Assembly: GCF_002127325.2 (NCBI RefSeq)
Contig: NC_035435.2
Coordinates: forward strand, 10,127,543-10,191,542
From: Helianthus annuus
Taxonomy: Eukaryota; Streptophyta; Magnoliopsida; Asterales; Asteraceae
DNA length: 64,000 nt
Direction: 5' to 3'
Shown one piece after another: positions 54,300-64,000 of the stretch (within the stretch, counting starts at the first letter, position 1; each line of letters begins with the position of its first letter). The notes under the pieces were generated by a model, which did not search any database, was not told the origin of the DNA, and was given only the letters and a program-made list of their open reading frames with translations. The position numbers and the translations under genes were made by a program.

Positions 54300-57200
54300 A
54301 TTAATCACGGATACGACTTCCACATCCCCTATGCCACCATTTTTCCAAGATCCTCAGATGCAAGTGTACTCTCACCATCACTTTCTTTGCTAAAATATAT
54401 CTTCTTGTATGATTTTAGAGAGCTTGCATTAGCCGATACACCAGATGTATTGACTCTGGTCTACACACACATTCTTGATCATCAACCCTGTCATGTTGAG
54501 AAACTACATACTGAACCTTGGAATTTTTGCTGGTACTACCATCAACAAGATCGGTCTCAATCTCATCATTGCTATCTTTTTGTCACCTGATATTCTTGAT
54601 GATAGGGACGATACAACGTTACAAAATTTGCCACGTGATATCCTTGATGATGGCGACAATGGTAATCGATATAAATTACTAATTTTTTTATCAGTATCAT
54701 TTTATTAATCATCATTTTTAACTTCTTAGATGACGATGCTGGTGACGATGGTGACTATGACAATGGTGATGATGGCTACAATGGTGATGGTGGCAACGAC
54801 GACGGTGACGACTTTGAGGGTGGTGGTGACGACTTTGAGGGTGGTGGTGACGACTTTGAGGGTGGTGGTGACGACTTAGAGGGTGGTGGTGAAGGTGATG
54901 GGAGACAATTCATACAAAGCAACGGGAAAAAGTATGTTTTTAGTTTTAAGATTTTAATGTATATTGTTTATTGATGTTATAACTAGTATTGGTAGTAGGG
55001 TTGTGCAACGGTTCTGAACCGGACCCAACCGAACCAGGAATCGTTACATGCTAAATATAAGAACCAGATCGTTTAAAAACCGGTTCGGTTCGGAACCGGG
55101 TTAAACGGTTATGGTGTAAACGGCTCTTGTCAAAAAACTAATCTCAAAATTAACAATTAAATAAAAAACAATCAAACCATTCAAAACATATAACTGAATG
55201 CCTTATGTTTGGTGTGTGTCGTTTTCTCTAAAATCCATGAATTCTATGTAAAGATCAAGTCAAAAGAGGACACAAGGTTTTAAAACGATGCTGCAGAATT
55301 TAAAACTGACTTTAAGAGGCCATATCTCGCTCATTTCAAAACCTTTTTGAGGGGGTTTTAGCCTAAAATGTAGTACCTTGAGCGGGTTATTCACCCAGAA
55401 AGTTTCGTAATTTTTTAATACCATTTGAGCCCCGAAAAACCGTTTCCAAAACTGAATGTCAAAGCTGCCAGCTTTGGATTTGCGTCAAAACAGCCAGCTC
55501 TTGACAGATTGTGCATTCATTTTAAGGTCTACAAGGAAGCCTCATACTGTATACTATATTTACCTATATTCATGCGGGTAAACTATGATCTGTTTTGTAT
55601 GTTTTATCATATATACTATACTCATTCTCAAATATCTTTTCAATATTGTAGGTTTGTAGACCCAAAGGTACATATACGTGTAAAGGAAATACTTGAACAA
55701 TGTCTTAATGGAGATTGGGTCACGTTTAAAAAGATCCCCCAAAACATAAAGACACGCATGTTTGACCGCTTCCGGGTAATTTATCAATTATTTATTTGTA
55801 TATGTTATGATTATATGTATTATTTATTGCAATTTTATTTTTATTTTTGTAGACTACGTATAGATGGGATCCAAAAGCACACCAGAGCATACGTAATTCA
55901 TTTATTTACGTGCTCAAGGATTGATTAAGAGGCATAATGAGCGATATGAGGAAAAGTTCTAAAAAGACAGCCTTAAACGCGAGGGAACATATTCCCGATG
56001 AAGGATACAATTTTGAGATACAATGCAAATATCCGCCCGATAGAGTGCCTCGTAGGAAATGGGAATGTATGTGTATGGTAAGGGTTTTAATAATTTAAAT
56101 TCTTTTGTCTTCATTATTTTTATGTATTATATATATATATTACCACTATAGTCTTGGAACACTGAAGATGGAAAAAGAAGTACAAAGCAGGGAGAGAAAA
56201 CCGCAAGAATGACTTATGTCGTCATACAGACGGGTCAATGGGGTATGACGAACACCGCCGCAACTTGGTAAGCTATGCATAATTATTACTTTTAGAGACC
56301 AATATGAACACTTAAAACTTATAAATTACTACTTTTTTATGTAGGAAAAAAATAAAGGGTAAAAAGGTTGGATTCGCGGAAGTATTACTTCATACCCATA
56401 CCACCAAAGAGTGTAAAAAGAGATTACATGATGGGGAGATCAATGCAAATGACTATGATAAGTTAGAGTTTGTTACTGATCGTTCAAAACGTTCATATGT
56501 AAGTTATCTTTTATCATTTCTTATAACTATTGTATCAACTTTTATTACAATATCAAGCAATTTGTTTTGATAAACTGTAGGTCTCCTACATGAAAAAACT
56601 TGAAAGGGTGTATGGGAACACAGATTGCGATGATATGGAAGTGTGGGAGAGTTTGCATCCCGAGTGTCAGGGCTGCCAGTTGTTCGGGGTGGGATATTCT
56701 AATCCACATTTTGTGCTGACTGGAACAACATCTTCCATAGCTAGTATTCCAGATACCCGACAATCACATGAGGTATTGTTACTATTATGATTGTTTAGAC
56801 AATGTTTCCGGGCTAGTCGTACCGGTTTAGGGAACCATTGTTTTTTAGACATCGCAAAGAATGTATCTGCATGCATGTGTGTGTTCTAAATAATATATGT
56901 AATTGTGTGTAAGAATGAATGTTGTATGTGTGTTTTGAATAAATGTATACTAGATATAATACTGTTTAAAATATACGAAGTGGGGATGGTTGTAAACAGA
57001 AATTTATGGATCATATAGGTTTTTAAGCTTTAATCGATTTGAGTAACAATGTTAGGTAGGGAGATCAAGTTTTCATTGATGAGGGTGTTTTTCACATTTA
57101 GGCTATTCCATGGAATGTTTTATCTTTTACAGTTTTTTATATTCAGGTTGTTCCTTAGATTCCTTAGTACATAATTGTGACAAAATATTGAATATGGGCT

Positions 57201-57779
57201 ATTTGTAGGTCATATGATGGTAGATTATATTAAGCAATCTTCTGTTTTTATAAGCCCTTCTTGAGTTGTGGTAAATGGTTAACCTGTTGCTTATGTATAT
57301 TCATCATTTATTTTCTATTTTATGATAAAAATGGGTAGGTGATCACAAAGATTTGTTGTTGATATTTAATTGTATATATTATGTATGTGTATATATAAAT
57401 GCATTTTCTTGTTATATATATGTGTGTGTATATACATGTATGAATGTATCTGACTATATCGTGTGTGTGTGTTATCTGATATATACTTGTATGTTTGTGT
57501 GGGTCATTTTTGGGATTGACCCGTTACTTGTTAATATGTATTAATTATATTCGTTTTGGCAAACTTTAGCTCTAAAAAATTCAAGCAGAACTAGAAAAGG
57601 AACGAGAGGCTCGACAAAACATAGAAGTCCGTTTTGAACAATTTGAATAAGAGCGGCAACAAGAAAGGGTTGAACGTGAACCAGAACGGGAACAAGAACG
57701 TGTTGAACGTGAACGAGAGCGGACCGAACATGCTCGATGGCAAAAAAACATGGAAGCAAAGTTTAATAAATTCGGAAAA
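54300..57779 (+). pseudogene. Transposase_24 gene, broken, copy 2
   Basis: Same exon blocks and the same three stop codons as 42,051-45,530, so the damage predates the duplication. The T-run after the coiled coil is shorter than in copy 1. Confidence 0.65.
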
Positions 57780-58455
57780 AAGATTTTTTTTTTTTGTATG
57801 TTAAAGATCGTGTTAGTTTTGTTACAAAAACATGTGTTTTGTTTTTTTATTCTAAGATTATAAACATGTTTTTCTGTGGAATCTTTTAGGATTTTCTGCA
57901 ATATATTTAAAAGATTTCGTTTTTTAATTTTTTATTTTAAAATAAATAATAATTTGATTTATAAAATAATGGGAATTTTGTTAGAAAGTTTAAAGGAACT
58001 TATTTTATTATTTATAACCGTGGGAAATTTATCACAGAGTAAATTTAAAATCCGTGGGAAATTTGTCACATGGTAGATTTAAAACCGTGGGAATTTTGTC
58101 ACAAACTTCAAAAAATGATTGTTAGAAGCGTGGAACATTTATTTCAAAACCGTGGGAATTTTGTCGCCAAATTAAAATATTTAAAATATATTAAAAATAT
58201 ATGTTTTGTGACAAATTTGTCATTAAATAGAAAGAAAAGTTTATAACAAACTTTGTGGGAATGTTGACGCAAATCTTGCGACGAGTTTAGTTTGTGGGAA
58301 TTTTGCCAGAAATTTTGTGGGAAAATTGTCGCTCATGCCATTTCCGACGAAGTTTTTTCACACCAAAAAATTCGTGGGAAATTTGTTGCTACTACTTGTT
58401 TCCCACAAATTTGCCACAAAATACGCCGTGAGAAAAGACTTGATTTTCTAGTAGC

Positions 58456-59365
58456 TATACACCGTCAGTTACGATGTGTATCCTGGTTTTACTAGCAAAG
58501 ATGATGTGGAACACATACCTGTAAAATCTGTAAGACCTTATCCTCCTTTGTTTGAAAGTTCAGAATGTTGGGTTCCTGGTGATGTGGCGGAAGTGTTTCA
58601 CAATCTTTCATGGAAGATGGCAATCGTTTTGAAGGATATCGGTTTGGACCAGTTTATAGTCAGATTAGTTGGATCATTACAAGAGTTTGAAGTAACTAAA
58701 TCAGAACTCCGTGTGAGACTGGACAATCGTATCAAAATGGTCAATGGATTGTGACTGGCAAGGTTCCTAGTGATCATAAAGAGGCAAACAACCCGGAGCT
58801 TTTGAAATATGGTACTCAAGACAACCATCGGTTAATGGAGTCGTGTATTGTTTCCTCTAAAACCCGAAAACGAGCTTCAGCCTGCTGTGATTCTCAAGAT
58901 GAAATGAAGAAAAAACGTGCACGGAAGTTAACAATGTGTGGAAAAGAGGGCAGGCGTGCCTTGGTGCAGGGAACATCACCTGAAAAGGTGGATGATGTTG
59001 AATCCTCAAGTGGTAGTTGTAGCATTAATAGCTATAAACCGTATCATGGATCTGGCTTTTGTGTTGAAGATATTGAAGATCATGAAAGTGATGCAGAGTC
59101 TGTTTGTCAGTGTGGATATCACGAAGAAAGTCAAAGTCAAGAAACTGATGTATCAGTCACCAACGAGGGGGTGGCGGATGAGATTCATAGACTCGAGTTG
59201 CATGCCTACCGTTATACCATGACGAAATTATATGCATTGGGACCCTTAAACTGGGAGAAGGAAACAATGGTAACAAACCTTCGTATATCACTCCATATAT
59301 CAAATGATGAACATTTGATTATGTTAAAAAACTTACTTTCTGCTTCTAATAAACAGTCTTATTAG
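58456..59365 (+). pseudogene. Agenet-ENT gene 3' part, copy 2
   Basis: Identical in reading frame to copy 1, including the frame change near 58,723 and the 204-residue ENT frame from 58,751. It has no 5' half: upstream lies only the second copy of the CACTA-like right end. Confidence 0.7.
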
Positions 59366-60346
59366 ATGATAGGTAAACCTCAAGTTTGAAATCTTTCATA
59401 ATTCATAAACCTGTAAAAAGCAGTTGTACATTCACTCCTATAGTTTTGTTGATTTGGGGTGATTATAGTAATGTTCGGTACGAAACTATGATCTTAATGG
59501 TAAAGTTCGGCTTTCTAAGCGATTTTTATGAAAATAAATTTAAATAGGTTATAAAATGATATTTTTATGACAAATATGGATATTTAAACCTATATTAAGT
59601 AACCATAGCGTTTGGCTAGTTGTACGCGGTTTTCGACGCATAAGAACGTTGTCAAAACGTTAAAATACGCATATTTCGACCTACATGAAATAATTGCATG
59701 ATAAAATGTGCTATTTAAGTACTTATAGATGATATTTTACACACTAAGTGTTAAAATGATAGTAGGATGTAAGACTATGCATGCGTACAAATACGATCAA
59801 ACATAATTTTGTTACAAAAACGTGTTATAAATTAATAAATATAAAGCATGAAATTATACATAGGTTAATTTTGTAAAGTTATTGCATGTATATAAATATT
59901 CTAGGAAAATAAAAATATAAGTTGACTTACGCGTAGTACTTGGTAAAGTATTATATGAATAATTGCTCGTGTGATAAATATATACACACACACGGATGTG
60001 ATAACAGGTTTAATTCAACAAAGGTCATCAATAAAATAAAATCGTTCGAGTTCGCATAATCTTAAAGAAATATGTGTATATATACACAGATACCAACATA
60101 ACTAAAAATAAAGACATTTACGATTTGTAGATTATTTGGTAAATAAAACGTTCTTACTTGAATTAGGATGTGTCGATCACTATAATTGTGGGAATTATTG
60201 CTCAATTTTTTAAACGCTCCCAAAGGTGAGTTTCACTACCCCTATTTTACCGCTTTTTTTACTGTTTTGGGGGAAAAACATGCTACAATGATTTAACAGG
60301 TTTTAAATTGTGGGTTGTACGAATTTGCATGATCTAATGAAAGTAG

Positions 60347-60995
60347 TGTAGGTCCGGCTAGGGGAGGATTTAGTCGCCTAATCCTTGTGTACAAACCAAC
60401 CCGGTTGTGCGGAATCCAACCGAGATAGCAAACCGAGATCGAACACGTAAATGATAGACACGAGACTCAACGATTAACACCAATGTATTAATACTTGAAA
60501 ATAGTTACAAAGCAAGGTTTACAAATACACTCTGTAAACTCTCCCTAGTTCTCTCGTGTGTGTGTTCTCACACTTGTGTCCTCTCTGACTTGTTTCTGTC
60601 TTGAGTCTTGTTTATATAGGATCAGGTACGTCGAAACAGAAGCAGGTCTTCGACGAAATGCATGAGCAGACGACGAAATAGAAGGGCAGTCGACGAAACA
60701 AGATCAAGGTCGACGAAACAGACTTGTTTCGTCGACAACATCTGTGTTTCGCTGACTTTGGGCTTTGGCCCAAAACAGTTGAGGCCTATGCTGTGTTTCG
60801 TCTACTTGGTTTCAGCCCAAGTCTTGTAATCCGGCCTAGTGCTCGATGACTTGTGATTCGGCCCAATGCCCAAGTCACTTAAACAAGTGTTGTTGTGCAC
60901 GACGGAGGAATGTCGTGACTTAAACCGAATCAAGTCGAGACTCGCCGAATCGATTCGCGTCGAACCGAGTTACGTCCACAAAATATGTATCAACA
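60347..60995 (-). repeat. 3' LTR of the minus-strand copia element, copy 2
   Basis: Same as 48,104-48,752. Here it is still joined to its own internal region to the right. 59,366-60,346 before it has no gene. Confidence 0.8.
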
Positions 60996-62755
60996 AACTC
61001 CCCATTGGACGCTACCCGTGAGATTCGACTTTCATGTCTTCTATGCCGGAGGATCTTCAAAGTCTTCACGTCTTGTAAGCAGAAAGTGTATCAACAAACT
61101 CCCCATTTTATTTAGGAAGTGTGTTAACAAACTCCCCCTTAACATAAGCTCTCCCTTGAGTTATGCTCATGAATCTTTTGATCTTCAATACTTGAGATCC
61201 TTGTGGTGTTGATGAAGGGTCAGCGGCAACTCAATCATCTTTATCCTTTGAGTGCCTTCACGTCGTGTCTTCATTCCGAAGCTTGTCATCGAACATGTTC
61301 TCTTCGCCTTTAGCATCTGCACATGCAAGAAATCTAAACGCGCAATGAGAACAACTGCTTGGAATATAGTTAACATAAACAAATGACGCACATGTGACCA
61401 TTATTCAATCAACTACTGTCCGACAGTTTGAAAGTTTAACAAATTTATCAATTTTAGTTTTTAACTTTCAAAACTTGCAAATTTTGACCATTTATGAAGA
61501 TTTAGTCGATTTGGTTTTCAATCAGCTTTCAGGTAACGAAGACTCGAGATCCAACATCGTACAATCGAAAATAAGATGGAAATAAAATCTTTTTGGCTTT
61601 TATAAAGTTTATATTAAAACACACCTAAAATCTTTTTGGAATTTTTGAATATTTCAAATGTAAAGACAGAAAGCACTAAATAAATATATACAAAGATGCA
61701 GAAACTGAAAGCATTAAATAAATATTTACAGACATTCTTTTTGTGAGTTTCGAGGGTAAGAGAATCATATCAGTGTACGGTCACGCCAAAACGCTCTTGT
61801 TGTTCAATTAGTTAACATTTAGATAAGCATCCTATAACAATTATCGGTATTGTTGTCCACATAAGCTCAACTTATCAGATGTAATCATGGCGAGGTGATA
61901 CGTTAAGATATGATTTATACTTACCGACCGGTGTTCATCCACATCACGACACATTCTCGTATCAAGGTATGCAAGAGGGTTCATCTTACCGGTGAGTATA
62001 CCGATTATCATCTGTTTAACCGTATATGATGTGAGATTCTCACTTATTTTGATTTGAAAACAAGCCCTATGTGATAGAATCACTTATTGATGAGGAACTT
62101 GATTTTCGATGCATGAGGGCACAGGAGCAAGTCCGTGAACAGGTCAGTACTTTCGTACAGCAGAGAGACGAACTTGACTCCCAGATAAATGTGATATATT
62201 ATCACTTATTTTGTTTGGACATGTGATTGTTTATCACTTATTGAGGTTTAATGCAGTATGTACACGTATGTATAGTATCATGGAAGATCTAGACTTGCGT
62301 CCCCGTTATTTTTCGGTAAAAGATACAACCATGATACCCAGATGATAAGCAGCATAAAGACCGAATATCTCAGAACCTCGGCAATCTCTCAAACGAAATT
62401 TCGGTACTAAGACCATATGCCAATGTGCGGTTCCCACCTGGTCTTCAGTCGATTTAAGTTTATATCACCCTGCACACTTTAAAATGATTGTGAGCCTACC
62501 GATACATCTTATATAGAGCTGCTTAACATATTTTTCATTTAAGGTTTAAAGAGGTTTAGACAGACCACTGATGTACTATCATTTTCTCTTTTGCTCGCCA
62601 GGAAACTCATTTTTGTTTTTCTATTGTTTTTGTGTTTTTGAAATTTTTCGATGTTTTTGGATTTTCAAATTTGGATTTACTCCCCCTAAAATCAACAAAC
62701 TAAGATAAATTTAAAACACAAAGGTATTTACAAAAATGATTTTCCGATGTTGGTT
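60996..62755 (-). other. Copia 3' internal region, non-coding, minus strand
   Basis: Homologous throughout to 34,349-36,242 of the intact element. It keeps the AAGTGAT/ATCACTT palindromes (62,050-62,240) and the stacked GGGGAGTTTGTT junctions (61,000-61,150). No supported coding frame. Confidence 0.7.
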
Positions 62756-64000
62756 TTACTCTTGCTTGACCTTAATGCCGTTTACCAATAATAAAAAGTC
62801 AAATCTTGATTTGTCAAATGCTTTGGTAAAAAGGTCGGCACGTTGGTCATCGGTGTGGACCTTAACAACATCGATTAGCCTTTTATTAAAGCAATCACGT
62901 ATGAAGTGATATTTGATTTCGATGTGTTTGGTCTTTGAATGCTGCACAAGATTTCTAGTGATCTGTAAGGCAGCAGAATTATCAACGTAAATTGGAGTAG
63001 TTAGGAATTCAAAACCGTAGTCGCGCAATTGTTGTTGGATCCACAGGACTTGGGAGCAACAACTTGAGGCAGCAATGTATTCAGCTTCGCATGTTGATGT
63101 AGCGACACACGTCTGCTTCTTGCACTGCCATGTGACTAGGCGATTTCCCAAAAACTGACATCCAGCCGTTGTGGATTTGCCGTCGATTTTGCATCCGCCA
63201 AAATCAGAATCACTGAAAGCGATCAAGTCAAAGTTATTACCCTAGGGTACCATAGACCGGTGTCAGGGTAACCCTTCAAATAACGAAAAATCCTTTTTAC
63301 ATCTGCAAGATGTGAGGCCTTCGGGTTGACTTGATATCTGGTAAGCAGGCACGTTGGGCACATTATATCTGGCCTTGATGCTGTGAGGTACATAAGAGAT
63401 CCGATCATCGCGCGGTAGTATGAGGGGCTAACAGCTTCACCCTTCAAGTCTGGATTAATTCCGTGATTTTGCTGCAATGGGGTACCGATGGGCGTTTTGC
63501 ATCAGACATCTGGAACCGGCTCAAGATATCACCAACATATTTAGTCTTATTTAGTCTGATGGATTAATATCCCAGACTCAGTTTGTTGCATTTGTAGGCC
63601 CAAAAAGAAAGTCATTTCCCCATAGCACTTATCTCGAATTTATCCTGCATAATACGCTCGAAATTCCTACACAAAACATCATTAGTAGAACCGAATATAA
63701 TATCATCAACGTATACCTGTACCAGTAGAAGATCTCCATCTTGTTCTTTGATGAAAAGAGTACAATTGATAAGACCTCTGCGAAATCCATTCTCCAGCAG
63801 ATAATTAGATAAGGTTGCATACCAAGCTCGTGGTGCTTGATGTAGACCATAGAGAGCTTTGTTCAGCAACCAAACCCGATCGGGATGGATAGGATCTTCA
63901 AAACTTGGAGGTTGTTCGACGTACACCTCTTCTTCAACCACACCATGTAAGAATGCACTTTTGACGTCCATCTGGCAAACCTTGAATCCTTTGAATGAGG
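62756..64000 (-). pseudogene. pol: Copia pol 3' part, frameshifted (runs off right edge)
   Basis: Reverse transcriptase and RNase H part of a second copia element, close to residues ~735-1146 of the intact pol. The RT segment 63,612-63,971 has [10 protein letters not shown] and YVDD, then a one-base loss in a G-run gives a stop. Around 63,545 a 10-base tandem copy adds to the damage, and two extra bases lie near 63,497. The segment 63,223-63,477 ([18 protein letters not shown]) ends by a one-base loss near 63,240. RNase H resumes at 62,756-63,226 ([22 protein letters not shown]). Non-functional as read. The rest lies beyond the window. Confidence 0.85.

Larger units (their letters stand above)
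49494..61736 (+). repeat. Tandem duplication, copy 2 (12.24 kb)
   Basis: Second copy of 37,243-49,493, in direct orientation with no spacer. It carries the foldback MITE, Mutator-like, Harbinger, Transposase_24, subterminal, Agenet-ENT and LTR pieces. It is 8 bp shorter through homopolymer differences. At its right end the copia element continues uncut, so copy 2 keeps the original right junction and copy 1 the original left one. Confidence 0.95.

Overview
The window is nuclear DNA of a flowering plant, most likely a eudicot. It has phase-conserved introns, plant-only families (B3, an RPA1-like OB-fold protein, Agenet-ENT, a Ptta/En/Spm-type transposase) and deeply nested LTR retrotransposons with CACTA, Harbinger, Mutator-like, hAT-like and SINE elements. 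Several repeats look like ones common in daisy-family (Asteraceae) genomes; that is an impression, not a test. No bacterial, viral or CRISPR content was seen.

Layout. 1-5.6 kb holds two host genes on the minus strand: the 5' part of an RPA1-like single-strand-DNA-binding protein (six exons, running off the left edge) and a complete 320-residue protein with three B3 DNA-binding domains, all introns in phase 0. A decayed B3 copy lies between them. 5.8-14.7 kb is retrotransposon debris: a 5'-truncated Ty3/gypsy element with its 3' LTR, a Ty1/copia 3' remnant, a tandem LTR-LTR structure with only 93 bp inside, and a further gypsy-type LTR. 14.7-19.0 kb holds repeats and a 1.2-kb inverted-repeat transposon whose core is about 40 copies of a 15-bp motif in two opposed arrays. 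19.06-23.10 kb is a complete non-autonomous CACTA element (TAG target duplication) with gene-like fragments and a ~100-bp minisatellite.

24.7-47.1 kb is a nest. A host Agenet-ENT (plant Tudor-like) gene starts at 25,133 and is split after 25,215. A CACTA-like element carrying a broken Transposase_24 gene fills the split, and that element was itself hit at 25,668 by an intact 11.2-kb Ty1/copia element (LTRs of equal length, apparently identical, TTTAT target duplication, open gag and pol). The 3' half of the Agenet-ENT gene resumes at 46,213.

37,243-61,736 is a 12.2-kb tandem duplication with only about ten differences noticed by eye. It joins the middle of the CACTA-like element to a second, decayed, minus-strand copia element, whose pol runs to the right edge. 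It is either very recent or an assembly artefact.

The most unusual pattern is in the copia LTRs. Each LTR type carries its own 10-12-bp motif, repeated in both orientations so that it folds into hairpins, directly upstream of the TATA box. Related cores (CGAAAC/GTTTCG, TTCGA) recur in an adjacent gypsy-type LTR and in the foldback array. The copia 3' ends also show stacked polypurine-tract plus LTR-start cassettes.
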